Positions 36,542 to 46,744 of a stretch of 64,000 nucleotides of DNA are shown piece by piece. How positions within the stretch are numbered: the stretch's first letter is position 1; every line of letters begins with the position of its first letter. The position numbers and the translations under genes are program-made. This stretch comes from Desulfofustis glycolicus DSM 9705 (lineage in GTDB: Bacteria > Desulfobacterota > Desulfobulbia > Desulfobulbales > Desulfocapsaceae). Where the stretch lies: NCBI RefSeq assembly GCF_900130015.1, contig NZ_FQXS01000004.1, forward strand, positions 165,478-229,477. Direction: 5' to 3'. The notes below the pieces were generated by a model that had not been told where the DNA came from, did not search any database, and saw only the letters and a program-made list of their open reading frames with translations.

Positions 36542-37189
36542 ATGTGGTTCATCTCATTTGTCAATTCGTCTATTGGCAGAAAAGCAATCATGGCCGTTAC
36601 CGGCCTGTGTCTCATCAGCTTTCTCGCCATCCATGCCTTTGGTAACGCTGCAATATACATGGGCAGCAAATATTTTCAAATCTATGCTGACACACTGCAC
36701 GGTTTTCCGGTACTGGTCCTGCTCTTCGGCCTCGGTTTGCTGGTAATCCTGACGGCGCACGTCGGTTTTGGCGTCCTGTTGTTTTTTGAGAAGCGCAAAA
36801 CGCAATCACGCTACCGAGTCGCCACCAGGGTGGTCGAAAACACCTTCGCCTCACGGACCATGCCGTACACCGGCCTGTTCATCCTGCTCTTTCTCATCAT
36901 CCATGTCTTCGGCTTCAATATTGCTGTTCCGGCGGACGTGCCGATCAGCGCCGTGGTCAAAGATTATCTCAGCGGCTTTTTCTACAGCCTATTCTATATC
37001 GTCGCCTTTGTCGCGCTGGCGATCCATCTCAACCACGGATTCTGGAGCATGCTGCAGACCTTCGGGGTTAATCATCCCCGCTATAATTGTCTCATCGCCA
37101 CTTTGACCATCGTCGTGCCGGTCGCCTTTCTCGTCATTTTCGGCGGTATTCCCATCTATTTCATGACCGGAGCCGGCGCTTCGTTTTAG
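36542..37189 (+). CDS. sdhC: Succinate dehydrogenase/fumarate reductase cytochrome b subunit
   Basis: A 215-residue membrane subunit with five predicted helices, for example [54 protein letters not shown], and two more. Histidines within or next to helices (IHAFG, AHVGFG, IHVFG, IHLNHG) can ligate two b hemes, matching the single-subunit, di-heme menaquinone type of Wolinella and Bacillus. ATG 36542 follows GAGAGGAAA and begins [13 protein letters not shown]; the frame is open upstream. First gene of sdhCAB. Confidence 0.93.
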   Translation: MWFISFVNSSIGRKAIMAVTGLCLISFLAIHAFGNAAIYMGSKYFQIYADTLHGFPVLVLLFGLGLLVILTAHVGFGVLLFFEKRKTQSRYRVATRVVENTFASRTMPYTGLFILLFLIIHVFGFNIAVPADVPISAVVKDYLSGFFYSLFYIVAFVALAIHLNHGFWSMLQTFGVNHPRYNCLIATLTIVVPVAFLVIFGGIPIYFMTGAGASF

Positions 37190-37262
37190 CAGATCTCATA
37201 TATCAACGCTCTTCCCGGGTTGCGGATCCTTGTCCGGGAGTCATAGAAAAAAAGGTTCAACC

Positions 37263-39191
37263 ATGGAACTCAATCCGAACATTCCATCCGGGCCCCTGGC
37301 GGAAAAATGGGATAATCACCGGTTTACCAGCAAACTGGTCAATCCTGCCAACCGCCGCAAATTTAAAGTAATCGTCGTCGGCACCGGCCTGGCCGGCGCG
37401 TCCGCAGCGGCCACGCTGGCGGAACTCGGCTACAAGGTCGAGGCCTTCTGCCTGCACGACAGCCCGCGCCGCGCCCATTCGATCGCTGCCCAGGGCGGCA
37501 TCAACGCCGCCAAGAACTATCAGAATGAAGGCGACTCGGTCTTTCGTCTGTTCTACGATACCATCAAGGGCGGCGATTTTCGCGCCCGTGAGGCCAACGT
37601 CTATCGTCTCGCCCAGGTTTCGAACAATATCATCGATCAGTGCGTCGCTCAGGGCGTCCCGTTTGCCCGGGAATACGGCGGCACGCTGGCTAATCGTTCG
37701 TTCGGCGGCGCCCAGGTCTCGCGGACCTTTTATGCCCGCGGCCAGACCGGCCAGCAATTGCTGCTCGGCGCCTATTCCGCTCTGTCCCGGCAGATCAAGA
37801 AGGGTGGCGTAACAATGCACAACCGCCGGGAAATGATGGACGTGGTCGTCGTCGACGGCCGGGCCCGGGGCATCGTTGTGCGCAACATGATCAACGGCGC
37901 CATTGAGACCTACAGTGGTGACGCGGTGTTGCTCTGTACCGGCGGCTACGGCAACGCCTACTTCCTGTCCACCAACGCCATGGCCTCAAATGTCACGGCC
38001 GCCTGGCGAGCCTGCAAACGGGGCGCGGGTTTTGCCAATCCGAGTTTTGTTCAGATTCACCCGACCTGCATCCCGGTCCATGGAGACTATCAATCGAAAC
38101 TGACCCTGATGAGCGAAAGCCTGCGCAACGACGGGCGGGTCTGGGTGCCGAAAAAACAAGGTGACAACCGGCCGCCGTCGCAGATATCCGAAGATGAGCG
38201 CGACTATTACCTGGAAAACAAGTATCCGAGTTTCGGCAACCTGGTCCCCCGCGACGTCGCTTCGCGCAACGCCAAAGAACAATGCGACGCGGGCAAAGGG
38301 GTCGGCAGCACCCAGCTTGCCGTCTATCTCGACTTCGCCGAGGCCATCAAACGCGACGGCGAGGACGTTATCTTCAGAAAGTACGGCAACCTGTTCCAGA
38401 TGTATCAGAAGATCACCGATTCTGATCCGATGAAGGAGCCGATGATGATCTATCCGGCCGTCCATTATACGATGGGCGGACTCTGGGTCGACTACAACCT
38501 GATGACGACCATCCCAGGGCTATTCGCGCTCGGCGAATGCAATTTCTCCGACCACGGCGCCAATCGCCTCGGTGCCTCCGCCCTGATGCAGGGTCTGGCC
38601 GACGGCTACTTCATCATCAACACCTCTGTTGCCCACTACTTCGGTTCCACTCCGCTTGCCGCGGTCGACACCTCGCACGAGGCCTTCACGGCTACCGCCG
38701 ACGAAGTTGCGGCCCGTGTCAAACGTCTGCTGCAAAACAGCTCCGGCGGTCCCCAAGGCAAAGTCACCGTCGACGAAGTGCACAAAGAACTTGGCAGGTT
38801 GCTCTGGGATCACTGCGGTATGGCCCGCAACAAGGAAGGCCTCGAATTGGCGTTAGCGAAACTGCCCGAACTCAAGGATCGCTTCTGGAATCGGGTCTAC
38901 GTGCCCGGCACCGAAAAAGATATCAACCAATCCCTGGAACGAGCCGGCCGGGTCGCCGATTTTCTCGAGTTTGCCGAATTCATGGTGCGCGACGCGCTGG
39001 CTCGTGAAGAATCGTGCGGCTGTCACCTGCGTGAAGAGAGCCAAACCGAAGAGCACGAGGCCCTGCGTAATGACGAGCAATACTCTCACGTCAGTGTCTG
39101 GGAGTTCACCGGTGACGATCAAGCGCCCGAACTGCACAAGGAACCGCTCGCCTTTGAAAATGTCACGCCTTCTCAGAGAAGTTATAAATAG
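37263..39191 (+). CDS. sdhA: Succinate dehydrogenase/fumarate reductase flavoprotein subunit
   Basis: A 642-residue FAD subunit. The dinucleotide fold [17 protein letters not shown] near residue 40 is followed by [20 protein letters not shown], where the FAD-linking His is expected, and by [25 protein letters not shown] and [19 protein letters not shown]. The length and KNYQNEGDS form match the Bacillus/Wolinella type. ATG 37263 is chosen as the conserved start; the upstream frame is leader. The gene follows sdhC by 73 bases. Confidence 0.96.
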   Translation: MELNPNIPSGPLAEKWDNHRFTSKLVNPANRRKFKVIVVGTGLAGASAAATLAELGYKVEAFCLHDSPRRAHSIAAQGGINAAKNYQNEGDSVFRLFYDTIKGGDFRAREANVYRLAQVSNNIIDQCVAQGVPFAREYGGTLANRSFGGAQVSRTFYARGQTGQQLLLGAYSALSRQIKKGGVTMHNRREMMDVVVVDGRARGIVVRNMINGAIETYSGDAVLLCTGGYGNAYFLSTNAMASNVTAAWRACKRGAGFANPSFVQIHPTCIPVHGDYQSKLTLMSESLRNDGRVWVPKKQGDNRPPSQISEDERDYYLENKYPSFGNLVPRDVASRNAKEQCDAGKGVGSTQLAVYLDFAEAIKRDGEDVIFRKYGNLFQMYQKITDSDPMKEPMMIYPAVHYTMGGLWVDYNLMTTIPGLFALGECNFSDHGANRLGASALMQGLADGYFIINTSVAHYFGSTPLAAVDTSHEAFTATADEVAARVKRLLQNSSGGPQGKVTVDEVHKELGRLLWDHCGMARNKEGLELALAKLPELKDRFWNRVYVPGTEKDINQSLERAGRVADFLEFAEFMVRDALAREESCGCHLREESQTEEHEALRNDEQYSHVSVWEFTGDDQAPELHKEPLAFENVTPSQRSYK

Positions 39192-39234
39192 CAATCTGTC
39201 GAGCCCATACAACAATCTCAGACAACGGTAGAGC

Positions 39235-39990
39235 ATGAGTACAATAGACCTGAAATTACTGATCTGGCGCCAGAAAAACAGCGACTCTCTGGGAGATTTT
39301 GAAACCCATGTCCTGAAAGATATCTCGACGGACATGTCCTTTCTTGAAATGCTCGATGTGCTCAACGAAAAACTCACCAAGGACGGCATGGAACCGGTCG
39401 CCTTCGACCATGACTGTCGTGAAGGCATCTGCGGGATGTGCGGCGCCGTGGTCAACGGAGTCGCCCATGGACCGGAAAAGGAGACCACGCTCTGCCAATT
39501 GCACATGCGTAAGTTCGCCAGCGGCGATACCCTGGTGATCGAGCCTTTCCGATCACGCGCCTTTCCGATCAAAAAGGATCTGATGGTCGACAGATCCTCT
39601 CTCGATCGGATCATCCAGGCCGGTGGCTATGTTTCGGTCAACACCGGCGGCGCTATCGATGGCAACACCACCCCGGTTTCCACCGAAACCGCCGAACTGG
39701 CCATGGACGCCGCTGCCTGCATAGGCTGCGGGGCGTGCGTGGCCAGCTGTCCAAACGGCGCGGCAATGCTGTTCACCGGGGCCAAGATCTCGCAACTCAG
39801 CTTGCTGCCCCAGGGTCACGCGGAACGAAAACAGCGGGCCACAGCAATGGTTGCCCAAATGGATAAAGAAGGTTTCGGCTATTGCTCTAACGAACGGGAG
39901 TGCGAAGCGGTTTGCCCGAAGGGTATCTCGATCAGTTCCATAGCACGGATGAACCGGGAATACCTCAAGGGCGTCTTCTTCGGCAGATAA
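39235..39990 (+). CDS. sdhB: Succinate dehydrogenase/fumarate reductase iron-sulfur subunit
   Basis: A 251-residue subunit with three clusters. The [2Fe-2S] ligands lie in CREGICGMCG and the following Cys at TTLCQLH; the [4Fe-4S]/[3Fe-4S] ligands lie in CIGCGACVASCP and CSNERECEAVCPKGI. It links SdhA to the quinone site of SdhC. Direction of the reaction cannot be told from sequence; with Kor nearby either an oxidative or reductive TCA branch is possible. Confidence 0.96.
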   Translation: MSTIDLKLLIWRQKNSDSLGDFETHVLKDISTDMSFLEMLDVLNEKLTKDGMEPVAFDHDCREGICGMCGAVVNGVAHGPEKETTLCQLHMRKFASGDTLVIEPFRSRAFPIKKDLMVDRSSLDRIIQAGGYVSVNTGGAIDGNTTPVSTETAELAMDAAACIGCGACVASCPNGAAMLFTGAKISQLSLLPQGHAERKQRATAMVAQMDKEGFGYCSNERECEAVCPKGISISSIARMNREYLKGVFFGR

Positions 39991-40000
39991 CCGGCCGGTG

Positions 40001-40032
40001 GTCAGCCGTATCTCTCAGATTCAGCGGCTGAC
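40001..40032 (+). terminator. Hairpin after sdhB
   Basis: GTCAGCCG (40001-40008) pairs with CGGCTGAC (40025-40032), 11 bases after the sdhB stop. No T-run follows, so it may protect the 3' end of the sdh message rather than terminate. Confidence 0.4.
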
Positions 40033-40094
40033 TATGCTGCAGCCCGCCCGGTTACGGGACAGCAACAGACAGCCCCGCCAATTGCTCGTTATCG

Positions 40095-41117
40095 ATGGAT
40101 TATGACGCCGTCGTCATTGGCGCCGGGCCTGGCGGACTGCGCTGCGCGCAACATCTCGCCAACCGGGGAGTGCGGGTAGCCGTGCTTGAACGCAGGTCTG
40201 CTGCGGGACGAAAGGTCTGTGCCGGCGGCATCACCTGGAACGGCTTGCTCGGCAGCCTCCCCGAGTCTCTGTTGGAGGCTTCTTTTGCCAGCCAGACCAT
40301 CAGCACCGGCAGACGCCGAGTCACCATCCGTGAGCCCCATCCGCTGATCGCGACAGTCAACCGGCAACGGCTCGGCCAGTATCAGGCCGAACAGGCGGCT
40401 CAAGCCGGAGCGGAGCTGTTGTTCGATGCACCGGTTCTAAGGATCAACGATAAAGAGATCTTCTACCGCTGGCGCGGCAAAGAACGACGCCTACGCTGCG
40501 GCTATCTGATCGGAGCCGACGGTTCGAATTCACTGGTCCGCGCCTCGCTCGGTCTGAAAACGCAAAGGCTGGGCATCGGTATCAATTACTTCGTCCGACG
40601 AACCTATGACGAGATGATCTGGCACTTCGACGCTGCCCGTTTCGGCAGCGGTTATTCCTGGGTCTTCCCGCATCGGGAAACGATGTCCGTCGGGGTTTAT
40701 CGCGGCACTAGAAAAGGCTCAGCCGCCTCGTTACAGCGCCAGCTTCTTGGCTGGCTCGGCACGATCGGTGTCTCTGTGAACCGCGTTGCCGTCGGCGCCG
40801 ACCTGGTCAATCACGATTATCGCGGTTGGCGCTTCGACCGCTGCTTTCTGATCGGCGATGCAGCCGGTCTTGCTTCACCCCTGACGGGCGAGGGAATCTA
40901 CCCGGCAGTCGTCTCGGGAGAAGCGGTGGCGGCGGCCATTGTCGATCCGTCGGGCGATCAATCAGCCATCAATATCTTACTTAAAAAACACAAAAAACAT
41001 CGAATTATGTTGAATCTTGCCGAGACAAATCCGCGGCTCGCATCATTGTTGGCCGAGCTTTCCGCCCTGCTGCTGCGCTATCGGCTCTTGTCCAGTTCAT
41101 CCTTTGAAATGGCCTGA
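40095..41117 (+). CDS. Geranylgeranyl reductase family flavoprotein
   Basis: A 340-residue FAD protein. The N-terminal Rossmann motif is VIGAGPGGLRCAQHLA, followed by CAGGITWNGLL (a PxxxCGGGL-like motif), RADG-type GADGSNSLVRASLG and the C-terminal FAD motif IGDAAGLASPLTGEGIYPAVVSG. Family members saturate isoprenoid chains of lipids or quinones. With sdh just upstream (104 bases), reduction of a menaquinone side chain is a possibility but not shown. The small cytochrome follows after a hairpin-rich spacer. Confidence 0.85.
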   Translation: MDYDAVVIGAGPGGLRCAQHLANRGVRVAVLERRSAAGRKVCAGGITWNGLLGSLPESLLEASFASQTISTGRRRVTIREPHPLIATVNRQRLGQYQAEQAAQAGAELLFDAPVLRINDKEIFYRWRGKERRLRCGYLIGADGSNSLVRASLGLKTQRLGIGINYFVRRTYDEMIWHFDAARFGSGYSWVFPHRETMSVGVYRGTRKGSAASLQRQLLGWLGTIGVSVNRVAVGADLVNHDYRGWRFDRCFLIGDAAGLASPLTGEGIYPAVVSGEAVAAAIVDPSGDQSAINILLKKHKKHRIMLNLAETNPRLASLLAELSALLLRYRLLSSSSFEMA

Positions 41118-41226
41118 GACATTTCGTGCACAACCGGTTTTATATGAAAATCAGTTCCCCGGGCTGGTCGGGTCTGCCGGAGGCTGCATCGCGAAGGCCC
41201 GGTGGTCCGGAGAATCAGGCCCGAAG

Positions 41227-41295
41227 GGTTGCGGACAGGGACGTCCGCAACCGGCGGTCAGGCCATGGATGGCCTGTCTGCCGGCCTCGGAGGCC
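41227..41295. repeat. Three consecutive short palindromes
   Basis: Three perfect stems follow each other: GGTTGCGGAC/GTCCGCAACC (41227-41252, six-base loop), CAGGCCAT/ATGGCCTG (41259-41276, GG loop) and GGCCT/AGGCC (41283-41295). They occupy the 287-base gap between the flavoprotein and the cytochrome. All overlapping short reading frames here look spurious. The arrangement resembles REP/BIME-type structured repeats. Confidence 0.65.
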
Positions 41296-41404
41296 AGCCG
41301 ATCAGGCCGCAGCGCAGCAGCCGGAGGCAGGGCCGGCCAGTCCTTCCGACTATGGCTCCAATTTTCATTGTTCGTTGTGACTTCCTGTCATGGGGGTTAG
41401 TCAA

Positions 41405-41686
41405 ATGTCACCCGATCGCTCCCCGAAAAAAAATCGTTTGAAGAGGCTCAATATCGCTTTTGCGCTCTTGAGCATCACCGTTCTGCTCTTCTTGCTGCTC
41501 GCCCCGGAAGAGACGACGACGCCGTTGCCGGTCGACGAGATCCACCTGCCCTTCCACCGCATCACCGACAAGAAAGAGGCTGAGACGCACTGCCAGCGCT
41601 GTCACGGTCCGACCGGCGAAGCACCTCTTCCCGACGACCATCCGCCGCCCTATCGTTGCCTGTTCTGTCATAAAAGAGACGGTTAA
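41405..41686 (+). CDS. Small membrane-anchored c-type cytochrome with two CxxCH motifs
   Basis: A 93-residue protein. A basic start (KKNRLKRLN) and one hydrophobic helix (IAFALLSITVLLFLLLAP) anchor it to the inner membrane with the remainder periplasmic. Two heme-binding motifs follow, CQRCH and CLFCH, plus spare histidines (HLPFHRIT) for axial ligands. It is a likely small electron carrier; the partner is unknown. The N-terminus precedes a Pro/Thr-rich linker. Its TAA overlaps the stop codon of pepN on the other strand. Confidence 0.75.
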   Translation: MSPDRSPKKNRLKRLNIAFALLSITVLLFLLLAPEETTTPLPVDEIHLPFHRITDKKEAETHCQRCHGPTGEAPLPDDHPPPYRCLFCHKRDG

Positions 41687-44343
41687 TCGCCGGTCGGTGC
41701 CAGGCTTTTGCTGACAATCTCATAAACGTCTCGCGATATCCCTGCCTGTCCTCCAATCTCCTGGAGAATCTGCTCCATCAACTGCCGGCGATCCTTGGTA
41801 TATCGCCTCCAGGTGACGAAGGGTTGCATCAGCCGCGCCGCAAGCTGGGGGTTGAGCGGATCGAGTTGGCAAATCCGGTCGGCCAGGAGACGATAGCCGC
41901 GACCGCTTTCGTGATGAAAATGGACGTGGTTCTGACCAAACACCCCGAGCAGCGAACGCACTTTGTTGGGGTTTTTCAAGGAAAAGGCCGGATGATCCAA
42001 TAATTTTTTAACCCGGTCATAGGTATCTGCAGCCGGAGATGCAGCTTGGAGAGCAAACCACTTGTCCATCACCAGCGGGTCGCTGCGCCACTGGTTCTCG
42101 AAATGATCAAAGATCTCGTCTCGCAGGGCTCCCGGCACCTGGGCAAGAGCCGACAGGGCACCGATCTTTTCGGTCATGGTGCCCCCCTGCCGATACTGGT
42201 GAGCGCATAATTCGAGCAGATCCTGCTGCTCTTCGCCCAGCAGCACCAGATAATCGAGACACACCGCCCGCAGACTGCGCCTGCCGACCTGATCACCGGT
42301 CAATCGATAGGTGGCTGACGGTTCGTTGTCATGGTACAAGTTCAACAATCCGTCGGCAAGCCGGCCGGCCAGCTCCTGTTTGACAAAACGGCGGGCTTCG
42401 TGCAGCGCGACCGGATCGATCTGTTTTAGTGCCTGCAGCAGATGGTTCTCCGCAGGCAGCTGCAGAGCCAGAGCAGTCAACGAGCGATCGTCCGTCGGAT
42501 GGCCGACCAGATAGTGAATCGCTTCAAGATAGACGGGGTCGAGCTCCATGGTTTCGGCGGCAACCAATTTCGCCAGACATTCAAGAATGACCGCCTCAGC
42601 CAGTGAAAAGGCAGCGTCCCATCGATTGAACAAGTCGGAATCGTGCTGCATGACAAAAGCCGCTTCTTCCCTGCTCTGGAACGGATTGACAATGACCGGC
42701 GCGGAAAAGCCGCGCAGAAACGAGAGTACCGGCTTCTCAGGCACCTCACGAAAGACAAAGTCCTGCTGTACCTCTTTCAGCTCGAGCAAGAGATCATTGC
42801 CCCGCCGCTCGTACGGGCAGGAAACTCTGGCCGCCAGGTCGCCGCCATCACTACCGAGCAGCCCGACAAGAAGCGGCAGATGCAGCGGCAGCTTGTCCGG
42901 TTGGCCCGGCGTCGCCGGCGTCGCCTGAGCAACAGTGACGACGTAGGTGCAATGCCGCTCATCCCACTGCTCGGTAACCGTCAACCTCGGGGTGCCGGCC
43001 TGCACATACCAGTGCTTAAACCGGGTCAGGTCCCGATCAGCCGCGTCGGCCAGGGCTGCGACGAAATCGTCGCAGGTCACGGCCTGACCGTCATGCCGCT
43101 GGAAATAAAGGTCCATGCCGCGACGAAACGTTTCCGGTCCGAGCAAGGTGTGCAGCATCCTGATGACCTCTGCTCCTTTATTGTAGATGGTAACCGTATA
43201 AAAATTATTGATCTCCAGGTACTGATCGGGCCGGACCGGATGGGCCATCGGTCCGGCATCCTCGCGGAACTGGAATTGCCGGAGCAGGCGAACGTCCTCT
43301 ATGCGCTGAACCGCAGCGGAATTCATGTCGGCCGAAAACTGCTGATCGCGAAATACCGTCAATCCTTCTTTCAGGCTTAGCTGAAACCAGTCCCGGCACG
43401 TTATCCGATTTCCGGTCCAGTTGTGAAAATACTCGTGGGCGATGACCCCTTCGATGGCCAGATAATCCTGGTCGGTCGCACTGCGTGGGTCGGCCAACAC
43501 ATACTTGGCATTGAACAGGTTGAGTCCTTTGTTCTCCATCGCACCCATGTTAAAATCATCGACGGCGACAATCATATACTGATCCAGGTCATATTCCCGT
43601 CCGTAGACCTGTTCATCCCACCGCATCGCTTTTTTCAGCGAGACCATGGCGTGCTTGCATTTATTGCGATTGCGTTCATGGACATAAATCTGCAGGGTTA
43701 CGCGTCGTCCCGATGCGGTAACGAACTCGTCTTCGATCTTGACGAGATCGCCGGCTACCAGGGCAAATAGATAGCTCGGTTTGGGAAACGGATCCTGCCA
43801 TTCGGCGAAATGAAAACCGTCGTCCATCTCTCCTGCAGCCACCAGATTGCCGTTGGCCAGCAATACCGGACACTCCTCTTGCGGTGCTTCGATACGTGTC
43901 GTGTAGCGGGCCAGGACGTCGGGACGATCGAGAAAGTAGGTTATCCGGCGAAACCCTTCCGCTTCACACTGGGTGCAATAGATGGCGGAAGAACGGTACA
44001 AACCGCTCAACGCGGTGTTGTCTTCGGGATCGACCCTGGTGGTAATTTGCAGCTTGAATACATCCGGAACGTTTTCGATAATCAGTTCCCAATCCGTCAC
44101 GCAAACGTCCTGCAACGATATCCGCCGGTCATCGAGACGCAGCTCGACCAACTGGAGTTGTTCGCCGCAGAGGCGCAGCGGTCCATTTCTCCTGTCGGCC
44201 GACGGATTGCGCCTGATCATCGAACTGGCCTGGACGAGCGTACCCCGCTGCTTGAGACGAAACGTGAGGAGTAACTCGTCGATAAGAAATTCCGGTGGCC
44301 GATAATCAATCAGCCTGATCGGTTGGAAATTTTGTCCGTTCAC
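41683..44343 (-). CDS. pepN: Aminopeptidase N (M1 family, alanyl aminopeptidase)
   Basis: An 886-residue zinc aminopeptidase. It contains the exopeptidase motif GAMENKGLN, and the zinc motif HEYFHNWTGNRITCRDW with the third ligand Glu in LKEGLTVFRD. The C-terminal DUF3458 Ig-like and ARM domains (NKVRSLLGVFGQN) match the E. coli PepN branch. It releases N-terminal residues from peptides in the cytoplasm. The start appears to be GTG 44343. It is convergent with the cytochrome and divergent from dapL. Confidence 0.95.
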   Translation of the reverse strand: MNGQNFQPIRLIDYRPPEFLIDELLLTFRLKQRGTLVQASSMIRRNPSADRRNGPLRLCGEQLQLVELRLDDRRISLQDVCVTDWELIIENVPDVFKLQITTRVDPEDNTALSGLYRSSAIYCTQCEAEGFRRITYFLDRPDVLARYTTRIEAPQEECPVLLANGNLVAAGEMDDGFHFAEWQDPFPKPSYLFALVAGDLVKIEDEFVTASGRRVTLQIYVHERNRNKCKHAMVSLKKAMRWDEQVYGREYDLDQYMIVAVDDFNMGAMENKGLNLFNAKYVLADPRSATDQDYLAIEGVIAHEYFHNWTGNRITCRDWFQLSLKEGLTVFRDQQFSADMNSAAVQRIEDVRLLRQFQFREDAGPMAHPVRPDQYLEINNFYTVTIYNKGAEVIRMLHTLLGPETFRRGMDLYFQRHDGQAVTCDDFVAALADAADRDLTRFKHWYVQAGTPRLTVTEQWDERHCTYVVTVAQATPATPGQPDKLPLHLPLLVGLLGSDGGDLAARVSCPYERRGNDLLLELKEVQQDFVFREVPEKPVLSFLRGFSAPVIVNPFQSREEAAFVMQHDSDLFNRWDAAFSLAEAVILECLAKLVAAETMELDPVYLEAIHYLVGHPTDDRSLTALALQLPAENHLLQALKQIDPVALHEARRFVKQELAGRLADGLLNLYHDNEPSATYRLTGDQVGRRSLRAVCLDYLVLLGEEQQDLLELCAHQYRQGGTMTEKIGALSALAQVPGALRDEIFDHFENQWRSDPLVMDKWFALQAASPAADTYDRVKKLLDHPAFSLKNPNKVRSLLGVFGQNHVHFHHESGRGYRLLADRICQLDPLNPQLAARLMQPFVTWRRYTKDRRQLMEQILQEIGGQAGISRDVYEIVSKSLAPTGD

Positions 44344-44535
44344 TCCATTACACCTTGTAAATCATGAACCGGGCAGCCCATACGTCATCGAGAACGTTGA
44401 CAGGCGCCGCCTTTTCATGCTAGTTGAAACGTTTCACCGTCCAATCTGCCTGTGCAGCACGGACGGAGGGTTACCGGTCTGATACCGCCAATGAGCGCTT
44501 GGTCGCGCTCCGCTTTTCTTACAGGATATATAACC

Positions 44536-45759
44536 ATGATCACGATAAACGAGCATTACAAGAAATTGCAGGCATCCTATCTCTTCTCCGATATCGCCAA
44601 AAGGGTAGCCGCCCACCAGCAGGCTCACCCCGATCAGCGCATTATCAAACTGGGCATCGGTGATGTGACCAAACCGCTGCCGACGGCCTGCATCGAGGCA
44701 TTTCATCAGGCCGTCGACGAAATGGGGCGGGAAGAGAGTTTCCGCGGTTACGGACCGGAACAGGGTTATCCGTTTTTACGTGAGAGTATTGCCAAACATG
44801 ACTTCCAGGATCGCGGCGCCACCATCTCCGCCGATGAAATCTTCGTCAGTGATGGTGCCAAATGCGATACCGGCAATATCCAGGAACTCTTCAGCACCGA
44901 TATCGTCGTTGCGATACCGGATCCTGTCTATCCCGTATATCTCGACACCAATGTCATGGCAGGTCGTACCGGTACGTACGAAAACGGCCGATACTCTGGT
45001 GTCGTCTATCTGGAATCGCTTCGGGAAAACAATTTTATCCCGGCTCTGCCAGCCACGCCTGTGGATTTGATCTACCTGTGTTTTCCGAACAATCCGACCG
45101 GTTCCACCATTTCCCGTGCAGAGCTGCAGACCTGGGTCGATTACGCCCGTGACAATCGGGCCTTGATCCTCTTCGACGCGGCCTATGAAGCGTTTATCCG
45201 TGATGAATCATTGCCCAAGTCGATATTTGAACTCGACGGCGCCGAGGAAGTGGCCATCGAATTCCGCAGCTTTTCCAAGAGCGGCGGATTTACCGGCACC
45301 CGCTGCGCTTACACGGTCGTGCCGAAAGCCTGCATGGCCTACGATAGTTCCGGCAAACCGCAGTCGCTGCACGATCTCTGGCACCGTCGTCACTCGACGA
45401 AATTCAACGGCGTCTCCTACCCGGTACAACGGGCGGCCGAAGCACTGTACAGCGCCAACGGCAAACGACAGGCCAAAGAGTTGATCGAATATTACCTGGA
45501 TAATGCCGCCCTCATCAGGACTGCGATGACCGAGCTGGGTTACGCTTGTGTCGGCGGCGACCACTCCCCTTATATCTGGATCGAAGGCAGGGGTGATTCC
45601 TGGCAGTTTTTTGATCGACTGCTCCAGCAGGCCGGCGTCGTTTGCACGCCGGGCGCCGGTTTCGGCAAGTGCGGTGCCGGCTATATTCGGCTGTCCGCTT
45701 TTAATTCACGGGAAAATGTAGAGGAGGCGATGGAGCGCATCAAGCAATCGTTCGGCTAG
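44536..45759 (+). CDS. dapL: LL-diaminopimelate aminotransferase
   Basis: A 407-residue class I PLP aminotransferase that converts tetrahydrodipicolinate directly to LL-DAP, bypassing the DapD/C/E steps of lysine and murein synthesis. Signatures are [53 protein letters not shown], and the Lys-bearing [20 protein letters not shown] 44536 is chosen over the upstream in-frame start because the conserved N-terminus begins here. A TTGACA at 44397-44402 may be a -35 element. Confidence 0.94.
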   Translation: MITINEHYKKLQASYLFSDIAKRVAAHQQAHPDQRIIKLGIGDVTKPLPTACIEAFHQAVDEMGREESFRGYGPEQGYPFLRESIAKHDFQDRGATISADEIFVSDGAKCDTGNIQELFSTDIVVAIPDPVYPVYLDTNVMAGRTGTYENGRYSGVVYLESLRENNFIPALPATPVDLIYLCFPNNPTGSTISRAELQTWVDYARDNRALILFDAAYEAFIRDESLPKSIFELDGAEEVAIEFRSFSKSGGFTGTRCAYTVVPKACMAYDSSGKPQSLHDLWHRRHSTKFNGVSYPVQRAAEALYSANGKRQAKELIEYYLDNAALIRTAMTELGYACVGGDHSPYIWIEGRGDSWQFFDRLLQQAGVVCTPGAGFGKCGAGYIRLSAFNSRENVEEAMERIKQSFG

Positions 45760-45775
45760 CAGGGCGGCAATCGAC

Positions 45776-45818
45776 AAGCCGGCGGATCTTGATTCTATCG
45801 AAACGATCGAGCCGGCTT
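45776..45818. terminator. Hairpin between convergent dapL and ispH
   Basis: AAGCCGGC (45776-45783) pairs perfectly with GCCGGCTT (45811-45818), with a smaller ATCG/CGAT structure in the loop. It covers the 35-base gap and the last codons of ispH and may end dapL transcription. No strong T-run follows. Confidence 0.4.
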
Positions 45819-46733
45819 AAATTTGATATGCTCATCCTTTCCGAATAATTCCGAAACACTTTTGATGACGGCGTGTTCTTCGAGCCAATCGAGTACTCCC
45901 TCAACCAGGCGCTCCGGTGCCGACGCACCGGCGGTAATACCGACGCTGGTAACCCCGTTCAGCCAGCCGGGTTGCAGGTCTTCTCGATCGTCAATCAGAT
46001 AGCTGCGGCAGCCACTACTCTCGGCGACTTCTTTGAGGCGGTTGGAGTTCGAGCTGTTTTTCGAGCCGACCACGAAAATCAATTCGGCCCGAGCGGCGAG
46101 CTGGCGCACCGCATCCTGCCGATTCTGGGTCGCATAACAGATATTTGATTCGGCAGGCCCCTTGATATCCGGGAAGCGCTGACGCAGGATGGCGCGAACC
46201 CCGGCCACATCGTGTTGACTGAGCGTCGTCTGCGTGACATAGGCAACTTTGTCCATCGAGTTGACCACAACCTGCCCCGCCTCCCGCTCATCGGCCACCA
46301 CGTGGACCCGATCACCGACTCGTCCCGCCGTTCCTACCACTTCGGGGTGCCCGTGATGGCCGATGATGATCACATCATACCCCTGACTATGGTATTGCTC
46401 GACCAGGCGATGAATTCCGGTTACCAGCGGGCAGGTGGCATCGATAGTTCTCAGCCCTCCGGCCTCGGCTCGACGTTCCGTTTCCAGGGAGACGCCATGA
46501 GCACTGAATATACAGATACCGCCGGCAGGAATATCGTGCAGATCTTTGACGAACCGGGTGCCGAGTTGTTCCAACTCGGCGAGGACGTGACGGTTGTGAA
46601 CGATTTCGTGCAGTACGAAGACCGGGGCGCCTTCGTCCTGCAGGGTTAATTTGACTGTCTCGATGGCCCTTACGACACCGGCGCAGAAACCACGCGGTGA
46701 CGCCAGCACAACATCGACTTCCGGGAGTGTCAT
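45795..46733 (-). CDS. ispH: 4-hydroxy-3-methylbut-2-enyl diphosphate reductase
   Basis: A 312-residue Fe-S enzyme of the MEP pathway that makes IPP and DMAPP. The three cluster cysteines are Cys17 (GFCAGVVRAIE), the Cys in TCPLVTGIHRLV, and the one in SNICYATQNRQDA; HNRHVL and VGSKNSSNSNRL are also typical. DMAPP is the donor for MiaA. The frame ends next to the dapL 3' hairpin; the usp gene is 11 bases upstream on the same strand. Confidence 0.96.
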   Translation of the reverse strand: MTLPEVDVVLASPRGFCAGVVRAIETVKLTLQDEGAPVFVLHEIVHNRHVLAELEQLGTRFVKDLHDIPAGGICIFSAHGVSLETERRAEAGGLRTIDATCPLVTGIHRLVEQYHSQGYDVIIIGHHGHPEVVGTAGRVGDRVHVVADEREAGQVVVNSMDKVAYVTQTTLSQHDVAGVRAILRQRFPDIKGPAESNICYATQNRQDAVRQLAARAELIFVVGSKNSSNSNRLKEVAESSGCRSYLIDDREDLQPGWLNGVTSVGITAGASAPERLVEGVLDWLEEHAVIKSVSELFGKDEHIKFKPARSFR

Positions 46734-46744
46734 CGTTCCGGTTC

